Source of the DNA: Stutzerimonas azotifigens DSM 17556
GTDB lineage: Bacteria; Pseudomonadota; Gammaproteobacteria; Pseudomonadales; Pseudomonadaceae
Length of the DNA: 64,000 bases
Direction: 5' to 3'
Assembly (NCBI RefSeq): GCF_000425625.1
Contig: NZ_AUDU01000039.1
Location: 1 to 64,000, forward strand
Below the pieces are notes generated by a model that saw only the letters and a list, made by a program, of their open reading frames with translations, was not told the origin of the DNA and ran no database searches. The translations under genes were made by a program, and so were the position numbers. Shown piece after piece: positions 54,044 through 63,928 of this stretch. The first letter of the stretch is position 1. Every line of letters starts with the position of its first letter.

Positions 54044-54061
54044 GGTGGGCTGAAGCCCACC
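54044..54061. repeat. Extragenic palindrome GGTGGGCT-GA-AGCCCACC
   Basis: A perfect 8-bp stem between the convergent ends of the DUF1329 and DUF3392-like genes. The same word, flanked by CCTACG, is a common extragenic palindrome in many proteobacteria. A second palindrome (about 54098-54115, ACGGCGCCGT) overlaps the stop of the minus-strand gene and, with GTTTTG, may end its transcript. Confidence 0.7.
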
Positions 54062-54112
54062 CTACGAGTTGTAATCCGCCCACCACCCTTGGCCCAATGC
54101 AAAACGGCGCCG

Positions 54113-54436
54113 TCAGCGCCGGTCGGCCATCACCCCGATCACGAAGAAGATCAGCAGCAGCACCGGCGCCAGGGTGTAGTTGGTGAAGTAGGCCAGGCCG
54201 TGCGCCAGCCAGGGCGTGAGGAAGACGATCGCCAGGCCGTAGCCGATGGCGCAGACGAGCACGAAGATCAGCGTGCGGAAGAAGAAGTTCAGCCCGGCGA
54301 TGCTGCGCTGCACCCAGGCGTTGAGGGCGGGCCCGAACAATACGAACAGGGTGGCCATGATCGCCAGGGAGATGTCGTACAGGTGGCCGCGGCTCCAGCG
54401 CGACAGGGTGGCGATCAGGTCCATCAGCAGGTCCAT
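54113..54436 (-). CDS. Small membrane protein, DUF3392-like
   Basis: A 107-residue protein with three hydrophobic segments (about 20-45, 50-72, 80-103). I take it as DUF3392 from MDLLMDLIATLSRWSRGHL and its size; recognition is from memory. It follows hemW by 16 bp on the same strand. No function known. Confidence 0.7.
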   Translation of the reverse strand: MDLLMDLIATLSRWSRGHLYDISLAIMATLFVLFGPALNAWVQRSIAGLNFFFRTLIFVLVCAIGYGLAIVFLTPWLAHGLAYFTNYTLAPVLLLIFFVIGVMADRR

Positions 54437-54452
54437 CGGGGACTCCTCATCC

Positions 54453-55676
54453 TCAAGGCAGGAACAGTTGCAGCAGGTCGTTCAGGAACAGCTGGCCGCG
54501 CGGCGTGGCCACCAGTCGCTGCGGGTCGTCCGCCAGCAGCCCGCGCGCCTCGGCCTGGCGGCGTCCATCACATAGCGCCTCCAGCGGCAGGCCGGTGCGT
54601 TCTTCGAACAGCCTGGCGGGCACGCCGTCGGTGAGGCGCAGGGCGTTCATCAGGAACTCGAACGGCAGCTCCGCCGGTTCGAGGCGCTTCTCGCCGGCGA
54701 GCACGGGCCTGCCCGGCGCCAGGTAGTCCTTCGGCAGCCGGGTCTTCCAGGTGCGCCAGATGCTGCCGTCGGCGCGGGTGTGCTTGCCGTGGGCGCCGGC
54801 GCCGAGGCCGAGGAAGTCACCGAAGCTCCAGTAGTTCAGGTTGTGCCGTGCACGCCGGCCGTCACGCGCGTAGGCGGAGGTCTCGTACTGCCGGTAGCCA
54901 TGCCCGGCGAGCAGCGCCTGCCCGGCTTCCTGGATGTCCCAGAGGATGTCGTCCTCCGGCAGCTGCGGCGGCTTGTTCCAGAACACCGTGTTGGGTTCGA
55001 GCGTCAGCTGGTACCAGGACAGGTGCGTCGGCGCCTGCCCGATGGCGAGGCGCAGGTCATCCAGGGCCTGCTCCAGCGTCTGCCCCGGCAGCCCGTGCAT
55101 GAGGTCGAGGTTGAAGTTGTCGAAGCCGGCGGCGCGCGCCATCTCGGCCGCGTGGATGGCTTCGTCGCCGTCGTGGATGCGACCGAGCGCCTGCAGCTTG
55201 TCGGCCTGGAAGCTCTGCACGCCGATCGACAGCCGGTTGATGCCGAGCGCCCGATAGTCGCGGAATTTCGCCTGCTCGAAGGTGCCGGGGTTGGCCTCCA
55301 GGGTGATCTCGACATCATCGTCGAAGCCGACCCGCTGCTCCAGGCCCTCGAGGATGGCACCGAGCGCGGCTGGCGAGAACAGGCTCGGGGTGCCGCCGCC
55401 GAAGAACACCGAACCCAGGCGGCGGCCGGCGACCTGCATCAGGTCCGTCTCGAGATCGGCGAGCACCGCGCGCACGTACTCCTCTTCCGGCAGCGACGGC
55501 CCGGCCGCGTGGGAGTTGAAGTCGCAGTACGGGCATTTGCGCACGCACCAGGGGATATGGACGTAGGCGGCCAGGGGCGGCAGCAGGGCTGACAGCCCCT
55601 CGCTGGAGGTTGGAGGCTGGAGGAGGGTGCTGCTCTTTCGTTCAGCCTCCAGCCTCAAGCCCTTGGCGGCTGTCAT
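54453..55676 (-). CDS. hemW: HemW, heme chaperone / radical SAM protein, with a repeat-derived N-terminal insert
   Basis: A 407-residue radical-SAM protein of the HemN-like/HemW family, thought to deliver heme. Cluster cysteines 44, 48 and 51 in [22 protein letters not shown] and the C-terminal HemN_C region are present. Its ATG overlaps the rdgB stop (ATGA), fixing the start. About 36 residues precede the conserved [12 protein letters not shown]; they are encoded by 7-bp-period DNA (GGAGGTT/GGAGGCT and GAGGCTG repeats), an in-frame insertion rather than family sequence. Confidence 0.9.
   Translation of the reverse strand: MTAAKGLRLEAERKSSTLLQPPTSSEGLSALLPPLAAYVHIPWCVRKCPYCDFNSHAAGPSLPEEEYVRAVLADLETDLMQVAGRRLGSVFFGGGTPSLFSPAALGAILEGLEQRVGFDDDVEITLEANPGTFEQAKFRDYRALGINRLSIGVQSFQADKLQALGRIHDGDEAIHAAEMARAAGFDNFNLDLMHGLPGQTLEQALDDLRLAIGQAPTHLSWYQLTLEPNTVFWNKPPQLPEDDILWDIQEAGQALLAGHGYRQYETSAYARDGRRARHNLNYWSFGDFLGLGAGAHGKHTRADGSIWRTWKTRLPKDYLAPGRPVLAGEKRLEPAELPFEFLMNALRLTDGVPARLFEERTGLPLEALCDGRRQAEARGLLADDPQRLVATPRGQLFLNDLLQLFLP
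55604..55665. repeat. Heptamer-like tracts inside the 5' end of hemW
   Basis: GGAGGTT-GGAGGCT-GGAGGAG (from about 55604) and CAGCCTC-CAGCCTC-AAGCCCT (to about 55665) repeat with a 7-bp period and are partly inverted copies of each other. They are read through as part of HemW, in frame. Confidence 0.75.
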
Positions 55677-56269
55677 GCGGTCTCCAGCCGTGCCTTCAAC
55701 AACGCCATGGCGCGGGCGCGGTGGCTGAGGCGGTTCTTTTCCTCGGTGGGCAGTTCGGCGCTGGCGCAGTCGGTCTCCGGGACCCAGAACAGCGGGTCGT
55801 AGCCGAAACCCTGGGCGCCGCGTGGCGCATGCAGGATGCGTCCGTGCCAGAGCCCTTCGCAGAGGATCGGCAGCGGGTCGTCGGCGTGCCGCACCAGCGC
55901 CAGGGCGCAGACGAACTGCGCGCCGCGCTCCTCGTCCGGTACGTCGCGCAGGGCCTCGAGCAGCTTGGCGTTGTTCGCCGCATCGCCGGCGCCGCCGGCA
56001 TAGCGCGCCGAGTAGATGCCGGGCGAGCCGCCGAGCGCGTCGACCGCCAGACCTGAGTCGTCGGCCAGCGCCGGCAGGCCGGACACGCGCGCGGCGTTGC
56101 GCGCCTTGAGGATGGCGTTCTCGACGAAGGACAAGCCGGTCTCTTCCGGCTCGACCTGGCTGAACTCGCCGACCGAGCGCAGCCTCACGGTGCCGCCGAG
56201 CATGGCCTGCAGTTCCTTCAGTTTGCCGGCGTTATGGCTGGCCAGCACCAGTTCGGTCAGGGCTTTCAT
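55673..56269 (-). CDS. rdgB: Non-canonical purine NTP pyrophosphatase (ITP/XTP/HAM1 type)
   Basis: Hydrolyses ITP, dITP and XTP to monophosphates, keeping them out of nucleic acid. 198 residues: [16 protein letters not shown], catalytic Asp in [19 protein letters not shown] and [14 protein letters not shown] overlaps at both ends: ATG with the DUF4426 stop, stop with the hemW ATG. Confidence 0.97.
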   Translation of the reverse strand: MKALTELVLASHNAGKLKELQAMLGGTVRLRSVGEFSQVEPEETGLSFVENAILKARNAARVSGLPALADDSGLAVDALGGSPGIYSARYAGGAGDAANNAKLLEALRDVPDEERGAQFVCALALVRHADDPLPILCEGLWHGRILHAPRGAQGFGYDPLFWVPETDCASAELPTEEKNRLSHRARAMALLKARLETA

Positions 56270-56685
56270 CGGTCGGGGAAGAATTCCTGGTTGAAGGTGA
56301 AGTTCACCGGCTCGCCGCCCATGGGCTGCACGTTGAGATCGAAGCGCAGCACTTCGCGCGAGTCGAAGGGGAACTGCGCCAGGTAGTAGGTCGAGTCGCC
56401 CTCCTTGAAGGGCTTGAAGGTCAGCGGGCGGTCCTGCCCCAGCAGGTTCTTCACCGTGCCGCTGACCAGCGCATCGACCGGCTGCTGGCTCTTCATCACC
56501 GCGACGTTGACCACGCCGAGCTGCTTGCTGCGCACCAGGCCGGCGGCCTGGGCGATGTCCGGCTGCAGGAAGCCGGAATTGAAGGCGATGTAGTGCACGT
56601 CGTACTCGCCGAAGCTGTGCTTGCGTTCGGCCATGGCCGGCAGGGCGACAAGCAGGCCGAGCACGAATATCCAGGCGGCTTTCAT
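56266..56685 (-). CDS. DUF4426 exported protein
   Basis: A 139-residue protein with a signal peptide ([10 protein letters not shown]) and the DUF4426 beta-rich domain ([19 protein letters not shown]). Lies between metW and rdgB in pseudomonads. No known function. Couples to rdgB by an ATGA overlap. Confidence 0.85.
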   Translation of the reverse strand: MKAAWIFVLGLLVALPAMAERKHSFGEYDVHYIAFNSGFLQPDIAQAAGLVRSKQLGVVNVAVMKSQQPVDALVSGTVKNLLGQDRPLTFKPFKEGDSTYYLAQFPFDSREVLRFDLNVQPMGGEPVNFTFNQEFFPDR

Positions 56686-56700
56686 CAGGGTCCTCCAGCG

Positions 56701-57312
56701 TCAGGGTTGTGGGGTCAGGGGCGCGCCGGTCACGCGATAGATGCCGATCTCGCCCAGCAGGTTGGGCCACAGGCGGCTGGCCCAGCCGTGGCGGTGCTCG
56801 CGGTCGACCGCCAGGCGTTCCTTCACCGTGATGTCGAGTTCCAGGCAGAGGTTCTCGAAGTCCTCGAAGGTGCAGAAATGGATGTTCGGCGTGTTGTACC
56901 AGGTATAGGGCAGAAATTCCGACACCGGCATGCGGCCCTTGCTCGCCAGGTACCAGCGGCAGCGCCAGTGGCCGAAGTTGGGGAAGGTGATGATGCACTC
57001 GCGCCCCACCCGCAGCATCTCCTTGAGCAGCCGGTCGGGGTAGTGCACCGCCTGCAGCGCCTGGGTCATCACCACCACGTCGAAGCTGTCGCTGGCGAAG
57101 TTGCCGAGACCCTTGTCGAGGTCCTGCTCGATGACGTTGACGCCGTTTTCGAGGCAGGTGGCGATGTTGTCAGGATCGATCTCCAGGCCATAGCCGCTGA
57201 CCTGCTTGTGGTCGCGCAGCCAGGCGAGCAGTTCGCCGCTGCCGCAGCCGAGGTCGAGCACCCGGCTGCCGGTCGGAATCCATTCCTGGATGATGTCGAG
57301 GTCGGCACGCAT
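56701..57312 (-). CDS. metW: Methionine biosynthesis protein MetW
   Basis: A 203-residue SAM-dependent-methyltransferase-like protein of the MetW family, required together with MetX for homoserine acylation in pseudomonads. [15 protein letters not shown] is the SAM-binding motif; the [20 protein letters not shown] block is typical. Starts 9 bp after metX. Confidence 0.94.
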   Translation of the reverse strand: MRADLDIIQEWIPTGSRVLDLGCGSGELLAWLRDHKQVSGYGLEIDPDNIATCLENGVNVIEQDLDKGLGNFASDSFDVVVMTQALQAVHYPDRLLKEMLRVGRECIITFPNFGHWRCRWYLASKGRMPVSEFLPYTWYNTPNIHFCTFEDFENLCLELDITVKERLAVDREHRHGWASRLWPNLLGEIGIYRVTGAPLTPQP

Positions 57313-57321
57313 GTTCGGGTC

Positions 57322-58461
57322 CTATACGGCGATGCGGTTGAGGTAACCGCCAAAGGCTTGCAGGTAGCGGGGGATCGGCATGAGGAAGGCGTCGTGGCCC
57401 TGCGGCGCGTCGATCTCCAGGTAGCTGACGTTCTTGCCGGCCGCCACCAGGGCGTCGACGATCTCGCGCGAGCGGGCCGGCGAGAAACGCCAGTCGGTGG
57501 TGAAGGACATCACGCAGAAGCTCGCCTGGGCCGGCGCCAGGGTGGCCGCCAGGTCGTCGCCGTGCGCGGCGGCCGGGTCGAAGTAGTCCAGCGCCTTGGT
57601 CATCAGCAGGTAGGTGTTGGCGTCGAAGCGGCCGGAAAACTCTTCGCCCTGGTAGCGCAGGTAGCTCTCCACCTGGAACTCGACGCTGTTGAAGTCGTAG
57701 TTCAGCTTGTCGCTCTTGAGCCCGCGGCCGAACTTGGCGCCCATGGCGTCATCGGACAGGTAGGTGATGTGCCCGACCATGCGCGCCAGCATCAGCCCGC
57801 GCCGTGGGATCACGCCCTGCTCGTGGAAGTGACCGCCGTGGAACTCCGGATCCGACAGGATCGCCTGGCGGGCGACCTCGTTGAAGGCGATGTTCTGCGC
57901 CGACAGGCGCGGTGCCGAGGCGATCGCCACGCAGTGGCGCACCCGCTCCGGGTAGCTGATGGTCCACTGCAGCGCCTGCATGCCGCCGAGGCTGCCGCCG
58001 ACCACCGCGGCCCACTGGCTGATGCCGAGGTGATCGGCCAGGCGCGCCTGGCTGTGCACCCAGTCCTCGACGGTCACCACCGGGAAGTCGGCGCCGTACG
58101 GCTTGCCGGTCGCCGGGTTGAGGCTGCAGGGGCCGGTCGAGCCGTTGCAGCCGCCGAGGTTGTTCAGGCTGACGACGAAGAAGCGGTTGGTGTCGATCGG
58201 CTTGCCGGGGCCAATGCAGCTGTCCCACCAGCCGGGCTTGCGGTCTTCGGCGCTGTGATAGCCGGCGGCGTGGTGATGCCCCGACAGCGCATGGCAGATC
58301 AGCAGCGCATTGCTGCGGCTGGCGTTGAGCTGGCCGTAGGTTTCGTAGATTAGCTGGAATTCGCTGAGCGTGCGCCCGCAGGCCAGTGTCAGCGGCTCGG
58401 CGAAATGAACGGTCTGCGGCGTCACCAGGCCAACGGAATCGGCGGGTATGGCAGTGGGCAT
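57322..58461 (-). CDS. metX: Homoserine O-acyltransferase MetX
   Basis: Activates homoserine with an acyl-CoA (acetyl or succinyl) for methionine synthesis. 379 residues of alpha/beta-hydrolase type: nucleophile Ser157 in [10 protein letters not shown], Asp in TTDWRFSP, His in GHDAFL. The metX-metW pair is the operon core. In many pseudomonads such enzymes use succinyl-CoA; the sequence alone does not tell which donor is used here. Confidence 0.95.
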   Translation of the reverse strand: MPTAIPADSVGLVTPQTVHFAEPLTLACGRTLSEFQLIYETYGQLNASRSNALLICHALSGHHHAAGYHSAEDRKPGWWDSCIGPGKPIDTNRFFVVSLNNLGGCNGSTGPCSLNPATGKPYGADFPVVTVEDWVHSQARLADHLGISQWAAVVGGSLGGMQALQWTISYPERVRHCVAIASAPRLSAQNIAFNEVARQAILSDPEFHGGHFHEQGVIPRRGLMLARMVGHITYLSDDAMGAKFGRGLKSDKLNYDFNSVEFQVESYLRYQGEEFSGRFDANTYLLMTKALDYFDPAAAHGDDLAATLAPAQASFCVMSFTTDWRFSPARSREIVDALVAAGKNVSYLEIDAPQGHDAFLMPIPRYLQAFGGYLNRIAV

Positions 58462-58546
58462 CGACCCTGCTCTCGCAAAAAGATGGCGGCAAAGTCTACT
58501 GGCAAGCGCCGTTCAATTCATCCTGTATATCCGGCCGGCCCGCCGT

Positions 58547-60529
58547 TCAGGCCTGTTCGCGGGCGCCGAACGGGTGCGCCGCGCTCGGCAGGGTGACCAC
58601 CTTGCCCTGCCGCGCGGCCGGCGCGGGGCGACGCAGCAGGCGGATCATCTCGCCGGCCTGCTCGAGCTGCTGCTCGAGCTCGGCGACGTAGCGCTCCAGC
58701 AGGTGTGCCCGCTGCTGGGTGTGACGGGCCTCGAGCGCCATGCCGCGCAGCTGGAGCATGTGCGCTTCGAGCTGCTGCTTGTGCTCCAGGCTCTGCTGGA
58801 TCAGCGGGGTGAGCGCGTCGCCGGCCCACTGCTCGGCCTCCTGGCGCAGGCGCTGGTGCAGGCCGATGACTTCCTGCACCAGGGTGGAGAAAAAGCGCCG
58901 GGTCAGCGCGCCCTGCTCGGTGAGCAGGGTCTTGATCTGCAGGCGGAACTGGTCGGCTTTGGCCTGCAGCGCCTTGAGTTCGCGCTGGTAGGGGGCAATG
59001 CGGAATTCCGGGGCGTCCAGGCCCTGCAGGGGATTTTCCTGGTTGTGCCGCTGGTAGATGGCCGCGACCATCTTGTTGGCCAGTTCGGCCTCCTGTTCCA
59101 GCTGCCCGAGGTCGAGCTCGATGCTGCGGAAAAAGTGCAGGATGCCAAGGTTGATGCCGAGCGTGGTCAGGCTGTCCTTGAGCGTGCGCCGCAGCCGGGC
59201 CAGGTGTTCCTCCAGACGCTCGGCACGCACCGCCACCCGCAGCAGGTCGCCCTGGCGCTTGAGCAGCCGCTCGTTGGTTCGCAGGCCGAGCAGGCGCTTG
59301 TGGTGCAGGCCGTGGTCATGGCGCGTGCGTGCGGTCAGCTCCTCGAGCATGCGGCCGGTGTCCTCGCGGTGGCCGGCGAGCAGCACGCGGTGCTCCTGTA
59401 CCTTGCCGAGCCGCTGGCCGAGCACCTGCTGGCTGTTGTGCATCAGCGCGAGCACCTGGCGCACCACGCGCTCCTCCAGCAGCCGCTCCTTGTGCGAGAT
59501 CAGCCGTTCGCAGAGCAGCTGTTCCAGCGCGCCCAGCCGGCTGCGCCGCAGCAGCGCCTGATCGTTCCGTACCCGCGCCAGTAGCGCCTGCTTGGCCGAC
59601 AGCGGCAGCACGTCCTGGCTGCTGATGCCGAGCTGCCCGGCGGTCTGTTCGCGCACCCGGGCGATGGCCTCGTCCACCGCCGCCTCGCCGGCCAGGTCGT
59701 CCCAGAGCACGTCGATCTTGTTCAGCACGGCGAACAGGTTGCCCGCCGTGCCTTCGCCGAGCTGGTGGATGTGCTGCTGCCAGACGTGCATGTCGCTGGC
59801 GGTGACGCCGGTATCGGCGCTGAGCAGGAAGATCACCGCCTGGGCGTTGGGCAGCATCGACAGGGTCAGCTCCGGCTCGCTGCCCAGCGCGTTCAGCCCG
59901 GGGGTGTCGAGGATGCGCAGGCCCTGGCGCAGCAGCGGGTGGTCGAAGTTGACCAGCGCGTGCCGCCAGGCCGGCACCAGCACCTGGCCGGTCTTGCCGG
60001 CGCTTTCCAGCATGTCCGGGTGGAAGCCCAGCTGGATGGCCTGTTCCACCGGCATCGCGCGGGTCTGCGCCACCTGGGTGAAGGCCTGCGCCATGTTCTC
60101 CGGGTCGCTCGGGTCCAGCGGGATGGACACCCAGTGCCGGGGCGTGCGCTTGAACTGGGCGATGCTGGTTTCGGTGAGGCGCGTCTCGATCGGCAGCAGG
60201 CGGATGTAGGAGCGCTCCGCGCGCGGGTCGTAGAACAGCTCGGTGGGGCACATGGTGGTGCGGCCGGCGCGCGAAGGCAGCATGCGCTGGCCGTACTCGG
60301 AGAAGAACAGGCTGTTGATCAGCTCGGTCTTGCCGCGGGAGAACTCGCCGACGAAGGCCAGCGTGATCTGGTCGCTGCGCAGCAGCCGCAGGGCGCGGTC
60401 CAGGCGATGGTCGACCGCCTCGGAATTCAGCCGGTTGTGCGCCAGCCAGCCGCGGTAACGGGTGATCTCGCGGACCAGGTCGCGTTTCCAGTCGACGTAG
60501 GCGCTGACCTGCTGATCGAGACGTTCCAT
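58547..60529 (-). CDS. Dynamin family GTPase
   Basis: A 660-residue dynamin-like GTPase. G1 GEFSRGKTELINS at about 61-73, G2 region RTTMCPTE, G3 DTPGLNALG, G4 LNKIDVLWDD. The C-terminal half is mostly alpha-helical and rich in Gln, Leu and Arg, likely coiled-coil. ATG 60529 has AGGGA at a good distance; ATG 60535 is possible. No second dynamin partner is adjacent. Bacterial dynamins act in membrane fusion or repair; the role of this family in pseudomonads is unknown. Confidence 0.85.
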   Translation of the reverse strand: MERLDQQVSAYVDWKRDLVREITRYRGWLAHNRLNSEAVDHRLDRALRLLRSDQITLAFVGEFSRGKTELINSLFFSEYGQRMLPSRAGRTTMCPTELFYDPRAERSYIRLLPIETRLTETSIAQFKRTPRHWVSIPLDPSDPENMAQAFTQVAQTRAMPVEQAIQLGFHPDMLESAGKTGQVLVPAWRHALVNFDHPLLRQGLRILDTPGLNALGSEPELTLSMLPNAQAVIFLLSADTGVTASDMHVWQQHIHQLGEGTAGNLFAVLNKIDVLWDDLAGEAAVDEAIARVREQTAGQLGISSQDVLPLSAKQALLARVRNDQALLRRSRLGALEQLLCERLISHKERLLEERVVRQVLALMHNSQQVLGQRLGKVQEHRVLLAGHREDTGRMLEELTARTRHDHGLHHKRLLGLRTNERLLKRQGDLLRVAVRAERLEEHLARLRRTLKDSLTTLGINLGILHFFRSIELDLGQLEQEAELANKMVAAIYQRHNQENPLQGLDAPEFRIAPYQRELKALQAKADQFRLQIKTLLTEQGALTRRFFSTLVQEVIGLHQRLRQEAEQWAGDALTPLIQQSLEHKQQLEAHMLQLRGMALEARHTQQRAHLLERYVAELEQQLEQAGEMIRLLRRPAPAARQGKVVTLPSAAHPFGAREQA

Positions 60530-60641
60530 TGCCATCTTCCCTGATGAACCCTGAAGTGCGGCGATTATGCGCCGGTGCGCGGCAGCGTCAATCCGCACGA
60601 TGCCAACGCCCGCCGGGCGGGCGCCGGCGGGGAGCAGACGG

Positions 60642-61232
60642 TCAGATCAGCACGCGCAGGACGCTGGGCATGCCGGTCATGGCGGCCAGGTTGTTGATCA
60701 CCATCATGTCCAGCAGCTTGAGCACCAGGAAGGCGAAGATCGGCGAGATGTCCAGGCCGCCGAGGTTCGGCAGGAAGCGGCGGAAGGGCGCCAGCACCGG
60801 CTCGCACAGCTGGTTGACCAGCTCGGCGCCCGGGTTGTGGCTGTTGGGCGCGACCCAGGAGAGGATCACGCTGATGATCAGGGCGAAGAAGAAGATCTTC
60901 AGGAACAGCCCGGTGACGCCGATGATCGCCCAGATCAGCAGCTGCAGCGGGTTGCCGGTGGTGCCGTAGGCCAGCAGCAGGGTCAGCGCCATCAGCAGCA
61001 TCTGCACCAGGATCGCCAGCACCAGCGAGGCCAAGTCCAGGCCGCCGACGCTCGGGATGATGCGCCGCAGCGGCTTGAGCAGCGGATGGGTGGCGCGCAC
61101 CACGAACTGGCTCAGCGGGTTGTAGAAGTCGGCGCGCACCAGCTGCAGGATGAAGCGCAGCAGGACGATCAGCAGATAGAGGCTGCCGAGCGTCTGCAGG
61201 ATGTAGATGGCGGCGGTGTTCATTCCAATCAT
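60642..61232 (-). CDS. YggT family membrane protein
   Basis: A 196-residue protein with two YGGT repeats and about four to five hydrophobic segments. NPLSQFVVRATHPLLKPLRR and NQLCEPVLAPFRRFLPN are the two repeat signatures. AAGGAG upstream supports ATG 61232; ATG 61223 (MNTAAIYIL) is possible. Last of the yggS-proC-yggT operon, as in other gammaproteobacteria, where it has been linked to osmotic or ion stress. Confidence 0.93.
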   Translation of the reverse strand: MIGMNTAAIYILQTLGSLYLLIVLLRFILQLVRADFYNPLSQFVVRATHPLLKPLRRIIPSVGGLDLASLVLAILVQMLLMALTLLLAYGTTGNPLQLLIWAIIGVTGLFLKIFFFALIISVILSWVAPNSHNPGAELVNQLCEPVLAPFRRFLPNLGGLDISPIFAFLVLKLLDMMVINNLAAMTGMPSVLRVLI

Positions 61233-61246
61233 GGGTCGATGGCTCC

Positions 61247-62080
61247 TTATTGGCCCAGCTGCTCGGCCAGTTCGCCCGAACGCGCCGCGGCGGCGTCCAG
61301 GGCCTGTTGCACAAGGGCCTCGAAGCCCCCGGACTGAAACGCTTTGATAGCCGCTTCGGTGGTTCCGTTCGGCGAGGTTACACGCCGACGCAATTCGGCC
61401 GCCTCGACGCCGCTCTCGCAGAGCATTCGACCGGCGCCGAGCGCGGTATGGCTGGCCAGCTGCACCGCGGTCTCGCGCGGCAGGCCGAGCCGCTCGCCGG
61501 CGGCGGTCATGGCCTCGGCGAGCAGGAAAAAGTAGGCCGGGCCGCTGCCGGAAAGCGCGGTCACCGCGTCGATCAGCCGCTCCTCTTCCAGCCACAGCGC
61601 CAGGCCCACCGCGGACATCAGCCGTTCGGCCAGGGCGCGTTGGGCCGGCGAGACCTCGGCGCTGGCGTACAGGCCGCTGGCGCCCTGGCGCAGCAGCGCC
61701 GGGGTGTTGGGCATGCAGCGCACCACCGCCGGCGCGCCAGACTGCGGGCCGGCGAGCCAGCGCTGCAGGCTCTGGCAGGTGATGCCGGCGGCGATCGAGA
61801 CGATCAGCGGGCGCTGTTCCAGCGCCGGGGCCAGCGCCTGGCAGACCGGCTTCATCACCTGCGGCTTGACCGCCAGCAGCACCACCTCGGCACCGGCCAC
61901 GGCTTCGGCATTGTCGGCGAAGGTGGCGACGCCGAACTGTTCGGCGATTCTGGCGCGCTGCTCGGCGCCGGGATCGGCGGCGCGTATCGACTGCGGCGGG
62001 ACGCCCTGGGCGATCAGGCCGCCGATCAGGCTGGCGGCCATGTTGCCGGCGCCGATGAAGGTGATGCGGGAATCGGTCAT
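61247..62080 (-). CDS. proC: Pyrroline-5-carboxylate reductase
   Basis: Last step of proline synthesis. 277 residues: NAD(P)-binding GAGNMA at 10-15 and the C-terminal signature SGSGPAYFFLLAEAM and the ASHTALGAGRML helix. ATG 62080 (MTDSRITF) is supported. Lies between yggS and yggT. Confidence 0.97.
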   Translation of the reverse strand: MTDSRITFIGAGNMAASLIGGLIAQGVPPQSIRAADPGAEQRARIAEQFGVATFADNAEAVAGAEVVLLAVKPQVMKPVCQALAPALEQRPLIVSIAAGITCQSLQRWLAGPQSGAPAVVRCMPNTPALLRQGASGLYASAEVSPAQRALAERLMSAVGLALWLEEERLIDAVTALSGSGPAYFFLLAEAMTAAGERLGLPRETAVQLASHTALGAGRMLCESGVEAAELRRRVTSPNGTTEAAIKAFQSGGFEALVQQALDAAAARSGELAEQLGQ

Positions 62081-62097
62081 CGTTGGCTTCCTTGGGA

Positions 62098-62787
62098 TCA
62101 CGGGCGCGCGCCGTAGTCGCGTGCGCCGAACAGGGCGGTGCCGATGCGGACCCAGGTGGCGCCTTCGGCGATGGCGGCTTCCAGGTCCTGGCTCATGCCC
62201 ATCGAGAGGGTGTCCAGCGGCAGGCCGAGGCCGTCGCGCAGCTGCCGCAGGCGGGCGAAGGCGGCGTGCTGTTCGGCCGGGTCGTCGGTCGGCGCGGGGA
62301 TGGCCATCAGGCCACGCAGGCGCAGGTTGGGCAGGGTGGCGACGCATCGGGCCAGCTCGGCGAGTGCGTCCGGCTCGCAGCCCGACTTGCTCGCCTCGCC
62401 GCTGAGGTTCACCTGCAGGCAGACGTTCAGCGGCGCGCGCCCGGCGGGGCGCTGGGCCGATAGCCGCTCGGCGACCTTCAGGCGGTCGACCGAATGCACC
62501 CAGTCGAAGTGCTCGGCGATCGGCCGGGTCTTGTTGGACTGGATGGGGCCGATGAAATGCCAGGTCAGCGGCAGGTCGGTCAGTTCGGCCTGCTTGTCCA
62601 GCGCTTCCTGCAGGTAGTTCTCGCCGACGTCGCGCAGCCCGGCGGCGAAGGCCTCGCGGACGGCGGCCGCCGGCTGGGTCTTGCTGACCGCCAGCAGGCC
62701 CACGCTCTCGGGGCTGCGGCCCGCGGCTTGCGCCGCCTCACGTATCCGCGTACCGACCTTTGCAATATTCAACGCTATCGTGGACAT
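62098..62787 (-). CDS. yggS: PLP homeostasis protein (YggS/PROSC family)
   Basis: A 229-residue PLP-binding protein with the fold-type III barrel. Lys in LAVSKTQP binds PLP; GENYLQEALDKQ and WHFIGPIQSNKTR are conserved. Controls free PLP and amino-acid balance. First gene of the operon, divergent from pilT with about 66 bp between. Confidence 0.96.
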   Translation of the reverse strand: MSTIALNIAKVGTRIREAAQAAGRSPESVGLLAVSKTQPAAAVREAFAAGLRDVGENYLQEALDKQAELTDLPLTWHFIGPIQSNKTRPIAEHFDWVHSVDRLKVAERLSAQRPAGRAPLNVCLQVNLSGEASKSGCEPDALAELARCVATLPNLRLRGLMAIPAPTDDPAEQHAAFARLRQLRDGLGLPLDTLSMGMSQDLEAAIAEGATWVRIGTALFGARDYGARP

Positions 62788-62853
62788 TACTTCCGCCGCC
62801 GCCCCAGGGGTCTGCGCGGCATTCTACCTGCTTGCCTGTTATTGGGGAGTCCC

Positions 62854-63888
62854 ATGGATATCACTGAGCTGCTGGCGTTCAGCGCCAAGCAGGGTGCATC
62901 GGACCTGCACCTTTCCTCCGGCCTTCCGCCGATGATCCGGGTCGACGGCGACGTGCGTCGGATCAACCTGCCCCCGCTCGACCACAAGCAGGTGCACGCG
63001 CTGATCTACGACATCATGAACGACAAGCAGCGCAAGGATTACGAAGAATTCCTCGAGACCGACTTCTCCTTCGAAGTGCCCGGCGTGGCGCGTTTCCGGG
63101 TCAACGCCTTCAACCAGAACCGCGGCGCCGGCGCGGTGTTTCGGACCATTCCGTCGAAGGTCCTGACCATGGAAGACCTCGGCATGGGCGAGGTGTTCAA
63201 GAAGGTCTCCGACGTCCCGCGCGGCCTGGTACTGGTGACCGGGCCGACCGGTTCGGGCAAGTCCACCACCCTGGCGGCGATGCTCGACTACCTGAACAAC
63301 ACCAAGTACCACCACATCCTCACCATCGAGGACCCGATCGAATTCGTCCACGAATCGAAGAAGTGCCTGGTCAACCAGCGCGAGGTGCACCGCGACACCC
63401 TCGGCTTCTCCGAAGCCCTGCGCTCGGCGCTGCGGGAAGACCCGGACATCATCCTGGTCGGCGAGATGCGCGACCTGGAGACCATCCGCCTGGCGCTGAC
63501 CGCGGCCGAGACCGGCCACCTGGTGTTCGGCACCCTGCACACCACCTCCGCGGCCAAGACCATCGACCGGGTGGTCGACGTGTTTCCCGCCGAGGAAAAG
63601 TCCATGGTTCGCTCGATGCTGTCCGAGTCGCTGCAGGCGGTGATCTCGCAGACACTGTTGAAGAAGATCGGCGGCGGCCGGGTGGCGGCGCACGAGATCA
63701 TGATCGGCACCCCGGCGATCCGTAACCTGATCCGCGAGGACAAGGTGGCGCAGATGTATTCGGCGATCCAGACCGGTGGCTCGCTGGGCATGCAGACGCT
63801 GGACATGTGCCTGAAGAACCTGGTCGCCCGCGGGCTGGTCACGCGCGAAAGCGCGCGCGAGAAGGCCAAGACCCCGGAAAGCCTGTGA
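62854..63888 (+). CDS. pilT: Type IV pilus retraction ATPase PilT
   Basis: Powers pilus retraction and twitching. 344 residues: Walker A GPTGSGKSTTLAAML at about 130-144, Walker B DPDIILVGEMRD with the Glu, the AIRNLIRE motif near the C-terminus and the N-terminal PAS-like domain (SDLHLSSGLPPMIRVDGDV). ATG 62854 has GGGGAG upstream. Starts the pilTU pair. Confidence 0.98.
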   Translation: MDITELLAFSAKQGASDLHLSSGLPPMIRVDGDVRRINLPPLDHKQVHALIYDIMNDKQRKDYEEFLETDFSFEVPGVARFRVNAFNQNRGAGAVFRTIPSKVLTMEDLGMGEVFKKVSDVPRGLVLVTGPTGSGKSTTLAAMLDYLNNTKYHHILTIEDPIEFVHESKKCLVNQREVHRDTLGFSEALRSALREDPDIILVGEMRDLETIRLALTAAETGHLVFGTLHTTSAAKTIDRVVDVFPAEEKSMVRSMLSESLQAVISQTLLKKIGGGRVAAHEIMIGTPAIRNLIREDKVAQMYSAIQTGGSLGMQTLDMCLKNLVARGLVTRESAREKAKTPESL

Positions 63889-63928
63889 CCGGCTCCGACG
63901 AAGACTCCCCCGCACGGCGGACTGCGCG

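Noticed and set aside
57313-58546. SAM-responsive riboswitch before metX
   Set aside because: Only about 85 bp separate metX from the dynamin-like gene and no SAM-I or SAM-II pattern of stems could be made out.
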